Source: Streptomyces sp. NBC_01267 (GTDB taxonomy: Bacteria > Actinomycetota > Actinomycetes > Streptomycetales > Streptomycetaceae). Taken from it: a stretch of DNA of 64,000 nt. Numbering within the stretch: the stretch's first letter is position 1; each line of letters opens with the position of its first letter. Below, one piece after another: positions 53,202 to 62,192 of this stretch. A model generated the notes under the pieces. That model saw nothing but the letters and a program-made list of their open reading frames with translations, ran no database searches and was not told where the DNA came from. The translations under genes were made by a program, and so were the position numbers. The stretch covers positions 85,101 to 149,100 of the forward strand of contig NZ_CP108456.1 in the NCBI RefSeq assembly GCF_036241575.1, read 5' to 3'.

Positions 53202-54704
53202 TCAGCCCACGAACCGGCTGCCGTGCGCGAGCCGGCGCACCGCGGCCAGCGGTATGGGCAGCCACTCCGGGCGGTTACGGGCCTCGTAGAGCGCCTCGTA
53301 CACCGCCTTGTCGGCCTCGAACGCCCGGAGGAGCACAGGGCTCGTGCGCGGATCCTGGCCACCTGCCCGGGTGTAACCGGCGCAGAAGGCACGCCTGCTG
53401 TGGACGGCCCAGGCCGAGGCCCTGCGTGCCAGGCGCGTGCCACGCGGATCGCCGGTGGCCTGCTTCCCGGGCGGGACGCCGAGGATCTCGCCGAGCGCGT
53501 GGTGCGCCGCGTAGTCGAAGGACCGCAGCATGGCGGCGACATCGCGGACCGTCGGCTGGGGCCGGCGCCGCTCCTCGAAGGGATGTCCCGGTTCGCCCTC
53601 GAAGTCGATCAGGACCCATCCGTCCGCGGCCCGCAGCACCTGTCCCAGATGGAGGTCACCGTGGATGCGCTGGACCGGCAGCGGGTTACCGCGCCTCACC
53701 ACCTCGCGCAGGTCCTGATACGCCGTGTGCAGCCCGCGCGCGTAGGGAATGAGGTCGGGCACCTCGACGAGGGCGTCGTCGAGCCGGGCCACGAGGGCGT
53801 CGGTCAGCTCCACGACCTGGGCCAGGCTCAGGGTACGGGTCTCCAACTGCTGTGCGAGCGCCATGTGCACCCGTGCCGTGGCCTGCCCCAGGGCGAACGC
53901 GTCGTCCGAGAACCCTCCCACCGGCGCGACGGACGCACACTCTCCACGGATGCACGCTTCCGCCTCCGCCGTGGCGATGGTCCAGCCGTCCCCGCGGGAG
54001 GGCACGAACTCCTGGAGGATGCCCAACACGGCCGGCTCCGCGCCGTGGCGCCCGGCGCTCTGGGCCCAGGCCAGCGGCGCCGCGCTCGGCACGTCGCCGG
54101 CCCGCTCCAGCGCGGCCAGCATCTCCAGCTCGGTATTGGCGCCCGGCATGATGCGTCGCAGCACCTTGAGCATCATCCGGTCGCCGAAGACGACCGACGT
54201 ATTGGACTGCTCCCCGGTGAGTGGTCTGGCCCGCAGTCCCGCCGGGATCACCGCCCCGGGGACGTGGTGGTACTCGAGCACTCCGCACGGCTCGGCCGCG
54301 ACGAAGCGGTCGAGCAGCCCGGACAGCAGACCGGGGTCGACGCTCGCCTCGTAGAGCGTCGTCCGCCGCCCGTCCGACAGAGGGACGCTGCCGATGACGG
54401 CGTCGGCGGAGACTCCCGTACGGGCATCGGCCGGGCCGGGCACGGCACCGACGAGGAGCTGGTAACACTCTCCGTCGCCGGTCCGGAACACGGCCTGCAC
54501 CAGCGTGGGAGGGCCGGGTACGACGACCTCCGCGAGGACGGGCCGGACCTCCAGGACGCCATGGCCCTTACCGGCGTACCAGCGTTGGCCGGGCAGCCAG
54601 GCCGGCAGGAGCCGGCACAGCTCGTCGACCATCAGGTCCAGGTCCTCGGCGAGCAGCCCGTCCGAGTGCCGGGGCGCCAGGGTGCGCCGACCGGTCCCGG
54701 TCAT
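53202..54704 (-). CDS. mak: maltokinase (Mak/Pep2)
   Basis: 500 residues. The N-terminal cap with LPAWLPGQRWYAGKG is typical of Mak. The kinase fold has EQSNTSVVFGDRMMLKVLRR, the catalytic loop IHGDLHLGQVL and LIDFEGEP metal-binding segment, then SFDYAAHH. It phosphorylates maltose with ATP to maltose-1-phosphate for GlgE. In most genomes it is fused to or beside trehalose synthase TreS; no treS lies in this window. ATG overlaps the stop of the IS701-like gene (ATGA). Confidence 0.93.
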   Translation of the reverse strand: MTGTGRRTLAPRHSDGLLAEDLDLMVDELCRLLPAWLPGQRWYAGKGHGVLEVRPVLAEVVVPGPPTLVQAVFRTGDGECYQLLVGAVPGPADARTGVSADAVIGSVPLSDGRRTTLYEASVDPGLLSGLLDRFVAAEPCGVLEYHHVPGAVIPAGLRARPLTGEQSNTSVVFGDRMMLKVLRRIMPGANTELEMLAALERAGDVPSAAPLAWAQSAGRHGAEPAVLGILQEFVPSRGDGWTIATAEAEACIRGECASVAPVGGFSDDAFALGQATARVHMALAQQLETRTLSLAQVVELTDALVARLDDALVEVPDLIPYARGLHTAYQDLREVVRRGNPLPVQRIHGDLHLGQVLRAADGWVLIDFEGEPGHPFEERRRPQPTVRDVAAMLRSFDYAAHHALGEILGVPPGKQATGDPRGTRLARRASAWAVHSRRAFCAGYTRAGGQDPRTSPVLLRAFEADKAVYEALYEARNRPEWLPIPLAAVRRLAHGSRFVG

Positions 54705-55945
54705 GCGGCGCTCACCTTCGTCCCGCGTGCCGGGGCGAGCGGAAGACGCTCCGTGGGCGGGAACGGGTCCTGCGCGCGCGACGGCGAGAGCACCGTGACG
54801 GCATGCGCCAGGGACACCATCGTCATGTGGTGGTGCCAACCGCGGTACGAGCGGCCCTCGAAATCGCGGATACCGAGGGCGTCGCCGACCTCCTCCAGGT
54901 CGCGCTCCACACGCCGCGAGAGCATCGCGGTGCGGTACACGGTGCCGAGCTGCGACTGCGCGAGGTTGGAGAGCCAGAATTCGCTCGGGGACCGTCGGCC
55001 GGGGTCCGTCCAGGCTGCGAGCAGCACGAGGTCGAGGCGTTCCGACAGCCCTTGGGCGACGGAGCCCTTGCGCAGGGCGACGCGGGCAGCGCCCACCGAG
55101 GTGGCACGCATCGTTTCGGTCGCGTGGTCGAACCATTCCACCGGCATCCGCTGCTTGTGCAGCAGGGAGAGCAGGCCGGCCGAGCCCACCCATTCCTCCG
55201 CCCTGTCGATGGGCCCCGACGCGGGCCGCGGGCCGGGAGGCGACGGTGTGATGGAGGACGGGTCGACGCGGACGACGAACGGGATCTGACGAGCGACCAG
55301 ATCCGCGCACACCGGATGAGGTGCCGTCTCCCGCAGATCCATCACCACCGGTCGGCCACGCAGACCCCACTCCCGCGACATCTTGCTCACCGAGTCGACT
55401 GCGCACTGCTCGGGCGGACACGACCCGACATGGGTGGGTATGGAGGCACGGCGGCGCATGTCCTCCTGGTCCGTCCAGCACTCGGGCAGCGCCAGTTGCC
55501 AGTCCACGGGGCAGCTTCCCCGGTCCCAGGCGAGCCAGACGCTCATCGCCTGCTGGCAGTTGACGACCCGTCCGATCTGCGAGACCCACTGACGCTCCAC
55601 GCCGACCGAGTGCTGGCCCACCTTCGGGATCACGAGGGGCTGCACCACCCAGGCGCGGGGCTGCGCGCGCTCGATGAGCAGCCGCGCCAGATCACCACGC
55701 ACCGGATCGACATTCCACGGCGACTTACTGATGAACTGGTACAGGCTCTGCTCCGCCCCGCTGCCCGCGCCATTGGCGAGAGCACGCATGGTCTTCTTTC
55801 CGCGGACCGCGAGCAGGCCGCGCACATACAGTTCTCCCCAGCGCCGCTGATCGCTTCGCGGAATGGAGCGCAGCGCCGAAAGGACCTCAGTGAATTCTTT
55901 CTGCGAAATATCGTAGGGAAGAGTCTGCTGGTCTTCTGCGGACAC
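54701..55945 (-). CDS. IS701-type transposase-like protein, catalytically dead (copy 2)
   Basis: 414 residues. SDQRRWGELYVRGLLAVRGK, IPKVGQHSVGVERQW at about 106-120, CPVDWQLALPECW and FEGRSYRGWHHHMTM identify the IS701 fold. The catalytic IDDT expected before the KxGxxSVGV block is replaced by VVQPLV, so the first Asp pair is lost. VVMDLRET keeps one possible Asp. No terminal repeats were found. Start GTG after GGAGAGGGTGAACG. Its stop overlaps the maltokinase start, so it is translationally coupled to a metabolic gene, not to an element. Confidence 0.85.
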   Translation of the reverse strand: MSAEDQQTLPYDISQKEFTEVLSALRSIPRSDQRRWGELYVRGLLAVRGKKTMRALANGAGSGAEQSLYQFISKSPWNVDPVRGDLARLLIERAQPRAWVVQPLVIPKVGQHSVGVERQWVSQIGRVVNCQQAMSVWLAWDRGSCPVDWQLALPECWTDQEDMRRRASIPTHVGSCPPEQCAVDSVSKMSREWGLRGRPVVMDLRETAPHPVCADLVARQIPFVVRVDPSSITPSPPGPRPASGPIDRAEEWVGSAGLLSLLHKQRMPVEWFDHATETMRATSVGAARVALRKGSVAQGLSERLDLVLLAAWTDPGRRSPSEFWLSNLAQSQLGTVYRTAMLSRRVERDLEEVGDALGIRDFEGRSYRGWHHHMTMVSLAHAVTVLSPSRAQDPFPPTERLPLAPARGTKVSAA

Positions 55946-56161
55946 CGTTCACCCTCTCCATCAAGTACGTGAGCCACATCCCGGTAGCCACAGATCCGTG
56001 CTGCGGGACCCGCGGACCGACGAATTCGGGCAGGCCTCACAGCCGCGTGCCGGTAATCGGCAGGCGACGGCGCAGCATTCGCGGCCGAAGCCGAGAAGCG
56101 TGGGAGGGGACACGGGGCCGGCGGTCGGTGCGGAGCACCTCGCGCCTGCCCCGTGTCCCTG

Positions 56162-56192
56162 CCTGCCGGTGACGGGGGAACGAACCGGCAGG
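56162..56192. repeat. inverted repeat upstream of IS701-like copy 2
   Basis: CCTGCCGGT and ACCGGCAGG, 9-bp arms with a 13-nt loop, in the 309-bp gap between the NmrA-like gene end and the IS701-like start. It could end NmrA transcription or act as an operator. Nothing else is recognisable in that gap. Confidence 0.45.
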
Positions 56193-56254
56193 ACTGGAGC
56201 GGGGCGAGCCGATCAGGGGCCTGCCCCGCCGTGCAGGGGGCGCTCAGGCGCCCG

Positions 56255-56956
56255 TCAGTGGACCGGTCCCAGGTAGGCGGGAACCCGGTCGGGGATCAGC
56301 TGGGCGAACAGCGGGGACCAGTCGGTGGGTTCCGCCCCGGGCTCGTTGTAGAGCTCGAAGGTCGTCCCGCCCGCAGCCGGCAGGCGCAGGGATTGCACGC
56401 AGGCCTCCGCCACCGACTTCCTCGAGACCCAGCCGTCACCGCGGTCGTGCTGCTCCAGGCGCACCCGGGAGCCCGCGACATCGCTGTCCGTCAGCCAGCT
56501 GGGACGTACGACGGTGTAGGGCAGCCCCGACGCCCGCACCTCGTCCTCGCCCCGCAGCCGCCAGTCGAGCAGCCGTCCGTAGGCATTCATCGGGTGCTCG
56601 CGGCGCGTCACGAAGATCTGGCTGACCAGCACCATGCGCGGGCGCTGTCCGCCGTCGGTGGCTGCCGCGAGCACGTTGCGCACCCCGTCGTAGACCGTGG
56701 TCTCGGGGCTGGACGGACCCGAATCGGCGGTGCCCGGCTCGACGGTGAAGACGATGCCTGAACATCCGCGCAGCGCGGGAACCAGCGCGTCCGTGTACCG
56801 CACGTCGGCACGGTGCTTCTCCACTCCGGACGGCAGCACCGCACGCTGCGGGTCGCGGCTGATCACTCGTACTTGATGGCCTTCCTGGAGCAGTCGGCGT
56901 GTGATGATCACGCCCGTCCGGCCGGCCCCTCCGATGACTGCAATGAGGCTTTGCAT
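56255..56956 (-). CDS. NAD(P)H-binding NmrA/atypical SDR protein
   Basis: 233 residues. LIAVIGGAGRTGVIITRRLL (GGxGxxG Rossmann), RVISRDPQRAVLPSG, GIVFTVEPGTADSG, GLPYTVVRPSWLTD and VSRKSVAEACVQSL, characteristic of the NAD(P)-binding YesF/NmrA group. No catalytic YxxxK; a reductase or redox-sensing role is possible. ATG after CTGGAGGAGACC. It lies 24 bp downstream of the GlgC-like gene, same strand. Confidence 0.88.
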   Translation of the reverse strand: MQSLIAVIGGAGRTGVIITRRLLQEGHQVRVISRDPQRAVLPSGVEKHRADVRYTDALVPALRGCSGIVFTVEPGTADSGPSSPETTVYDGVRNVLAAATDGGQRPRMVLVSQIFVTRREHPMNAYGRLLDWRLRGEDEVRASGLPYTVVRPSWLTDSDVAGSRVRLEQHDRGDGWVSRKSVAEACVQSLRLPAAGGTTFELYNEPGAEPTDWSPLFAQLIPDRVPAYLGPVH

Positions 56957-56980
56957 GGTCTCCTCCAGGGATGAGCGCCG

Positions 56981-58327
56981 TCACACCCAGCGCAGGATGT
57001 CGTCGGCGCGCCTGAGCTCGGTCTGTGCAGGTACGCCGGCCAGCGCCGGAACCCGTAGGCGGGGGTACACGGTGACCCCGCAGAATCGTGATCCCGGCCA
57101 GAGCACGGCGCCGTCGCCGATGGCCGAGAACTGCTCCAGCCGCAGTGGCCTGGCGCGCTCCGAGAGCACTTGGGCCATGGGGCCTATGTAGGTGTCGCTG
57201 ATGTCGGCCCAGGAGCCGACCACTGCCGACTCCCCGACCGCCGAGCGGGTGAGGGTGGCCCCTTCACGGATCTCTGCTCCGTCGCCGACGTCCGTGTTCT
57301 CCAGGCGCACCCCGGGACCGATCTCGACGTCCCGGCCGATCCGGACGCCGGGACCGATGACGATCGAGCCGTCCTCGAGCTTCTGGGCCAGGGTGGTGCC
57401 GGTGACGTCGTCCTTCGTCTGCAGGCTGCTCTTGTGGATCCAGCCGCGCGGATCCGTCCGGTCGGGAGCCGCCATCAGACGGTTCATCTGTTCGTACGCG
57501 CCGTTGAGTACGAGCTGGACCGTTTGGAGGTAGTCCGGCACGTTGCCCATGTCGCCCAGGCGCCCGATGGTGTGGGTGGCCACCGGTACGCCTCGTTCGA
57601 CGAGGTGGGGCAGGAGATCGCCACCCCAGTCGAGGCGCTGGTGGGACTGCCGGAAGAGCTCCGGCTCGCGGGCGAGCATCCGCAGCCGGCCACAGTCCAC
57701 CAGGTACATCCCCGCGTTGGTCGCCAGGGTCGCGGTCGGATCGTCGGCCGTTCGCGGGAAGAGCGCACGCAGTTCCCCGATGCCGGGCTTCTCCACGAAG
57801 CCCTGGACCAGGCCGCGTTCATCGGTCCGCATGACGCCGTACTTGCCGGCGATCTCCGCAGCGGTGCGGGCCACGGACGCGACCGTGACCACCGCGCCCT
57901 CGGCGCTGTGTGTCGCCTCCAGCGCCGCCAGGTCGAAGTCGAAGAGCGAGTCGACGGGCAGGACCAGCGCACGGCCCTGCAGGTCCCACTGCTCCAGGTT
58001 GTGCAGCGTGGCACCGGCCGACCCCACGTTGTACCGGTCGAACCGGGAGCGCGAGTACGTGATGTCGACCCCGAAGCGCTCGCCGTGACCCAGCAGAAGC
58101 TTGATCTGGTTGCGGTTCTCGAGGCCGTGGGTCACGACGTAGAACCGACGCACGCCCTGCGCCCGGCAGGCGTCCATCATCCACTCGACCAGGCGTCGTC
58201 CGACGAACGGGATGAGCGCCTTGCTTCTGATGTAGTCCGAGGATTTCAGAGTGATCGGTTTGGCCCGTTCGCCCCTGCCACCGGCCAGAATGATGCCAAC
58301 TGTTTCCTCGTCACGACTCACGCCCAC
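56981..58327 (-). CDS. GlgC-like sugar-1-phosphate nucleotidyltransferase with left-handed beta-helix
   Basis: 448 residues. N-terminal nucleotidyltransferase domain with GIILAGGRGERAKPITLKSS and SKALIPFVGRRLVEWMM (signature GGxGxRxxP-x-K), VLPVDSLFDFDLAALE and GFVEKPGIGELRALFP. C-terminal LbetaH hexapeptides (GVRIGRDVEIGPGVRLENTD). It could supply ADP- or other NDP-glucose to the GT4 enzyme. It differs from standard GlgC (AGGxGxRLxxLT), so the nucleotide and sugar are uncertain. GTG start, two candidates six bases apart. First gene of the long minus-strand block. Confidence 0.85.
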   Translation of the reverse strand: MGVSRDEETVGIILAGGRGERAKPITLKSSDYIRSKALIPFVGRRLVEWMMDACRAQGVRRFYVVTHGLENRNQIKLLLGHGERFGVDITYSRSRFDRYNVGSAGATLHNLEQWDLQGRALVLPVDSLFDFDLAALEATHSAEGAVVTVASVARTAAEIAGKYGVMRTDERGLVQGFVEKPGIGELRALFPRTADDPTATLATNAGMYLVDCGRLRMLAREPELFRQSHQRLDWGGDLLPHLVERGVPVATHTIGRLGDMGNVPDYLQTVQLVLNGAYEQMNRLMAAPDRTDPRGWIHKSSLQTKDDVTGTTLAQKLEDGSIVIGPGVRIGRDVEIGPGVRLENTDVGDGAEIREGATLTRSAVGESAVVGSWADISDTYIGPMAQVLSERARPLRLEQFSAIGDGAVLWPGSRFCGVTVYPRLRVPALAGVPAQTELRRADDILRWV

Positions 58328-58489
58328 TGCCCCGCCCCCCGAGAATGTGAATGTTGCGTCCTATTCCAATTTCCGGTTCACCGGGCCGCCGTGCCACTCC
58401 GCGCCGACGCACCAGTTCTCGTCGTCGTCGGATTCCGCAGGAGAAGCGGACACCCCGTGAACCGATATGACCGAAACCGGCTCCCGCTG

Positions 58490-58519
58490 CATTTCCGTCC
58501 TTTCCGTCGGACGGAAATG
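58490..58519. promoter_or_regulatory. inverted repeat between the GlgC-like and LuxR genes
   Basis: CATTTCCGTCC and GGACGGAAATG, 11-bp perfect arms with an 8-nt spacer TTTCCGTC repeating part of the arm. In the 295-bp divergent gap, 104 bp from the LuxR start, it is a plausible operator for that regulator or for the glucan block. Confidence 0.55.
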
Positions 58520-58622
58520 GCACCGCGCCTTTCCGCCTCAAGCAGCATGACTCGTAAAAGGCTGAAATCCACGGAAGGGTAGGCTCGGGATCGCGCATTG
58601 CAGGAAGCAGCAAGGGGGAAAA

Positions 58623-59609
58623 GTGTGTAGGGATGCGGACATAAGCCCACAACCGAACGTCGTACCTCTGTGCGAGCGAGGGCTGGATTGCTACCGCCGC
58701 ACGCTGGCCGAAGGCCTCACGTCCACCGAAGTCCCGGACTGCCTCATCGAGTTGGGCCTGATGCGACGACAGGACGAAACGGGCAACCGCTGGGTCGCCG
58801 TACCGCCCGACATCGCGTCCCACGACCTCACCCGCCCGTTGGAACGCGCCATCCTGACCCAGCAGCACACGGTGGCGGGCATCTACGACGCGCTGTCCGC
58901 GGCCGAGGACGTGTACCGCACCCAACAGCGCACCTCGGCCGCGTCCGTACGTCTGTTGCACGGTGCTGATGTCATCTACGCGGCGCTCGAAAGGGCCTCG
59001 GAGGCCTGCCGCGAAGAGCTTCTGACAGCCCATCCCGGCGGGGCCCGTGACCCCGATGCCCTGGGCAAGACCCTCCCTCGCACACTGCGGCTGAACAGCC
59101 GTGGCGTACGGCAGCGCACGCTCTATCAGCACTCGGTGCGCACGCACGGCCCGACGCTCGCCTACATCGAGCGGGTGACGAGCGCCGGCGCCCAGGTGCG
59201 CACCCTCGACGAGGTCGTCAGCCGGTTCATCGTCTACGACCGCTCCATCGCCTTCATCCCGGACCCCCGCTACGACCAGCAGACGACCGCGTTGGCCGTT
59301 GAACATCCGGCCCTCATCCATTACTTCGTCACGGTCTTCGACCACGCCTGGCAGCGCGCCGAGCCGGTCACCATCGCCCAGGACCACAGCAGGCCCCCGC
59401 TGTTGACCGACGAGACCCGCCGGGCCGTGCTGCAGCTCATGATCAAAGGGCACACGGACGCGGGAATAGGCAAGCGCCTCGGCATCAGCAGCAGGACCGT
59501 GTCCCACCACATCAAGAAGGCGTCGGACATGGTGGGAAGCCGCAGCCGGGCCCATCTCGCCTTTCTGCTGGCCCGGTCCGATCTTCTGGAGCCCCCGCGC
59601 GGCGACTGA
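58623..59609 (+). CDS. LuxR-type transcriptional regulator with N-terminal winged-helix-like domain
   Basis: 328 residues. N-terminal region LDCYRRTLAEGLTSTEVPDC and LMRRQDETGNRWVAVPPDIA, as in the actinomycete HTH/TrmB-like group, with a middle sensor of unknown ligand. C-terminal LuxR helix-turn-helix LMIKGHTDAGIGKRLGISSR and TVSHHIKKASDMVGSRSRA. No receiver domain, so not a two-component partner. GTG start after AAGGGGGAAAA. It is divergent from the 23-kb glucan/stress block, so a plausible activator. Confidence 0.87.
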   Translation: MCRDADISPQPNVVPLCERGLDCYRRTLAEGLTSTEVPDCLIELGLMRRQDETGNRWVAVPPDIASHDLTRPLERAILTQQHTVAGIYDALSAAEDVYRTQQRTSAASVRLLHGADVIYAALERASEACREELLTAHPGGARDPDALGKTLPRTLRLNSRGVRQRTLYQHSVRTHGPTLAYIERVTSAGAQVRTLDEVVSRFIVYDRSIAFIPDPRYDQQTTALAVEHPALIHYFVTVFDHAWQRAEPVTIAQDHSRPPLLTDETRRAVLQLMIKGHTDAGIGKRLGISSRTVSHHIKKASDMVGSRSRAHLAFLLARSDLLEPPRGD

Positions 59610-59662
59610 TCCGGAAGCCGGCCCTGCCCGGAGCGGTCGTGTTCGACCGCCCCGGCACACCC

Positions 59663-60523
59663 TCATTGCCGCAGCCCCTTGACCGTCGAGAGCACCTGGT
59701 CGACGTCGGCGGCGAGTTCACCGCTCATCGACACCTCCAGGACGTGGCAGCCGAGCATCAGCCGGCTCAGCCGCTCCTGTACTCCGTCAGGCCCTCGCTG
59801 CCCGCCGAGCACCACGAACCGGTCGTAGCGACGGACCAGTTCACCCGCCGCCGCGGCCAGATGGCTGTCGTCGAGGTACACCAGGTGCGCGTGCCCGGCG
59901 CCGGAGGACCGCTCCCGGACCGCCAGCGCGAGCCGGGTGGCGTCCTCACCGACCGAGACGATGCAGACCTGCGCGTCCTCGTGCGGCCCCGCGTCCTCGG
60001 TGATGTCCCAGACGACCGAGGGGATGTCTCCGTCACCGGCCCCCGCCCAGTCCGCTGCCACGTCGGCGGGTGCCCCTGCGCCGATGCGGATGTGGTACGG
60101 CCGCCCCGAACGTGCCGCACCCCGCACCACCGCCCTGATCTCGTGGACGCCGCTCGGCGCCGCGATCTGCACGCGTGGCGTGCGCAGCAGCCCTGCTGGA
60201 TCGACGAGGGTATCCGGCACCACCACCGACGCGCCCGCCTGCAGATACGCGAGAGTCAGCCGAGGCAGCCGAGCCGCTCCGATGTGCGTGCCCAGCCCGC
60301 ACACGAACACCCTGAACCCGGCGCCGGTCAGCCCTTCCACCATGCTCACCATGGCGCTCTCCACGCTGCCCAGCTGGAAGAACCGGTCCGGGTGGGCCGT
60401 CTCGAACGGATGCCGGGCGCCGCTCGGCAGAGCCTCCACACACACCACCCGGCCGTCCTCGGCCCCGATCTTTGCCAGTTCCTCGCGGTAGATGTCCTCC
60501 GCGAGGATCGCTGGAGCTTCCAT
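59663..60523 (-). CDS. orphan transketolase C-terminal subunit-like protein
   Basis: 286 residues corresponding to the Pyr and C-terminal domains of transketolase: EDIYREELAKIGAEDGRVVC, FFQLGSVESAMVSMVEGL (activating Glu position), HIRIGAGAPADVA and the C-terminal VVLGGQRGPDGVQ. The N-terminal ThDP-binding half, normally the adjacent gene in split transketolases, is absent. Alone it cannot bind ThDP diphosphate, so it must pair with a half encoded elsewhere or has a new role. ATG after GAGGTTTTCGCC. A TetR-type operator lies 22 bp upstream. Confidence 0.85.
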   Translation of the reverse strand: MEAPAILAEDIYREELAKIGAEDGRVVCVEALPSGARHPFETAHPDRFFQLGSVESAMVSMVEGLTGAGFRVFVCGLGTHIGAARLPRLTLAYLQAGASVVVPDTLVDPAGLLRTPRVQIAAPSGVHEIRAVVRGAARSGRPYHIRIGAGAPADVAADWAGAGDGDIPSVVWDITEDAGPHEDAQVCIVSVGEDATRLALAVRERSSGAGHAHLVYLDDSHLAAAAGELVRRYDRFVVLGGQRGPDGVQERLSRLMLGCHVLEVSMSGELAADVDQVLSTVKGLRQ

Positions 60524-60544
60524 GGCGAAAACCTCTTTCAGGGA

Positions 60545-60574
60545 AGAAATAGAACGCTCTCTTTGTTCTTTTGG
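60545..60574. promoter_or_regulatory. TetR-type operator upstream of the transketolase-half gene
   Basis: On the minus strand it reads AACAAAGAGAGCGTTCTATT followed by TCTT, matching the tetR-2 operator at 20 of the first 22 or so positions and in the same orientation to the gene. It links this orphan gene to the AfsA/TetR regulon 45 kb away. Confidence 0.65.
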
Positions 60575-60628
60575 CAAAGAACTGCCCGTACGCCCGTCCG
60601 GACGAACCGCCACAGCCGTTCTAAGAGG

Positions 60629-61216
60629 TCATACGCCCTCGGTGACGATGCCGCGCCACACGAACGGCAACAGCCGCGACAAGGTACTTCCCGCACCGAG
60701 CCCCTCCGCCACGGGGGAGTCGCGGTACACCTCGACCGCAGTGAGGAGATACACCACCAGGTCCGCCGCCGCGACGGGGCGGGCGTCCTGATGCAGCTCT
60801 CCCGCCCCGTCCGCCTCCCGCAACAGCCGGCGAAGTGCAGGAACCCAGGCTCGATGCCAGCCCGGCACCGCCTCCGGCCGCTCACGCTCCAGCAGCGCCG
60901 CCGCTCTCACGATCACGCTCTCGTCGAGCAGATCGGCAAGGCACTGCAGCAGAGCAATCGCGGCCCCCAGCGGAGAAGAGTGATCCGCCGACACGCCCGC
61001 GGTCCGCTCACGAGTGATGGCCGACGCCTCCCGCACGACGCCTTCGGCGAGGGCGCGCTTGGTGGAGAAGTGAAAGGTCAAGGCACCCATGGAGACCTTG
61101 GCCGACGCGCTGATCGCGGACAGAGTGGATCCGTCGTAGCCGTTCGCGTCCATATCGGCGGCGGCAGCGGCGATCAACGCCTCGCGCGTGCGTGTGGCTC
61201 GACTCTGAGTCGCCAT
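60629..61216 (-). CDS. TetR-family regulator, tetR-4 (receptor-like)
   Basis: 195 residues. The helix-turn-helix ends VSMGALTFHFSTK, identical in this stretch to tetR-3, and the core has ERERPEAV like its SRERPGEA. Trp124 (HRAWVPALRR) aligns with the receptor pocket Trp. ATG after GGAGGTGCGGGTGC; the longer frame adds nine residues without support. Operators lie both upstream of it and upstream of the transketolase-half gene it precedes, so it probably regulates both. Confidence 0.87.
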   Translation of the reverse strand: MATQSRATRTREALIAAAAADMDANGYDGSTLSAISASAKVSMGALTFHFSTKRALAEGVVREASAITRERTAGVSADHSSPLGAAIALLQCLADLLDESVIVRAAALLERERPEAVPGWHRAWVPALRRLLREADGAGELHQDARPVAAADLVVYLLTAVEVYRDSPVAEGLGAGSTLSRLLPFVWRGIVTEGV

Positions 61217-61280
61217 GCACCCGCACCTCCCAAGACCCGGCACTGTTCGACCCTTACCTGAAGGACGATAGCCGGGCCAC

Positions 61281-61316
61281 AGCCCGAAAGCAAAGCGATC
61301 GTTCTATTTATTTTTG
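61281..61316. promoter_or_regulatory. TetR-type operator upstream of tetR-4
   Basis: AGCAAAGCGATCGTTCTATT followed by TATTTTTGCC, 65-100 bp before the tetR-4 start. It contains GCGATCGTTCTATTT like the family consensus. Orientation relative to the gene is opposite to the other sites, consistent with a palindromic core. Confidence 0.65.
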
Positions 61317-61456
61317 CCGATCTTCGTCGACCACTGGGCGAGCGAGGAGCGTGGGGGTTGCGGTAACCCGGCACGGCCGCGACACGTGTGACGGGCACAC
61401 CTCCGCCGAGGTGCTTCAAGAGGTGCTGCAAGGAGTGCAGGACACAAGCACGTTGC

Positions 61457-61543
61457 CATCCCGCCGCCTGCACGGCCGCGTTCAAGAAGCTCCTCGGCCG
61501 ACCGCCAACGGCCTACCGGGGCCCCGACATTCCTGACACATAG
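61457..61543 (+). pseudogene. 3' remnant of an AraC-family regulator gene
   Basis: A short frame ending ACTAAFKKLLGRPPTAYRG and a stop resembles the last helix of AraC/XylS proteins (AFxRxxGxxPxxYR). No upstream AraC sequence is present in frame. The rest of the 572-bp gap (61217-61788) holds the tetR-4 operator and nothing else I can identify. Confidence 0.4.
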
Positions 61544-61788
61544 GTACGTCGCCACCGGTCGGCGTCCGGTTCCGGAGTACGGAACGGCCACGGGACGGCC
61601 TGGCCGGGGTGGGCCGCGAACGTCGTGGAGATCCCGACGACGTGATTCAGGCCGCGGGCCCGGACAGCGCACAGGGCCCGAACCGGCCGGCCGGGTGCGG
61701 CTGGGTGCTTCAGTCGGCGAGTTGAGCACCTGGGACGGCACCTCTTGTGCTCCTGCGCCGGGTATCGCTGTGCCGTCGAGGCTCCGTG

Positions 61789-62121
61789 TCAGCGCGGGGT
61801 GAGGACGCAGAACTCGTTGCCCTCCGGGTCGGCCAGGACTGTCCATGGCACGTCGCCCTGGCCGAGGTCGACGTCGGTGGCGCCGAGAGCCCGCAGCCGG
61901 TCCGCCTCCGCCGCTTGATCGTCGCCGGGGTACGGGCAGAGGTCGAGATGGGTGCGGTTCTTCACGGTCTTCGCGTCGGGTGTGCGGAGGAACTCCAGAT
62001 ACGGGCCGACACCCTTGGCGGAGCGCAGCACCGCCTGATCGTCGGTCACCTCGTGCAGGGTCCAGTCCATCGCCTCGCCCCAGAACCGGGCCGAACAGAG
62101 ATCGACTCGCTCGCCAACCAC
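61789..62121 (-). CDS. glyoxalase/VOC-like protein, N-terminally shortened
   Basis: 110 residues. ARFWGEAMDWTLHEVTDDQA, GPYLEFLRTPDAKTVKNRTH, LDLCPYPGDDQAAEADRLRA and VLADPEGNEFCVLTP match the Glyoxalase_6 group of the VOC superfamily, which is normally about 120-130 residues and begins with a strand before the ARFW helix. Here that strand is disturbed (VGERVDLCS). GTG start, no clear ribosome site. Possibly still folded; the function is unknown. Confidence 0.7.
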   Translation of the reverse strand: MVGERVDLCSARFWGEAMDWTLHEVTDDQAVLRSAKGVGPYLEFLRTPDAKTVKNRTHLDLCPYPGDDQAAEADRLRALGATDVDLGQGDVPWTVLADPEGNEFCVLTPR

Positions 62122-62192
62122 AGTGCTCGACCCACGAACTGAAGTGCGCGGTCACATCGGGCCCGAGCCGTGACACACATCGAGCCGGGGTG

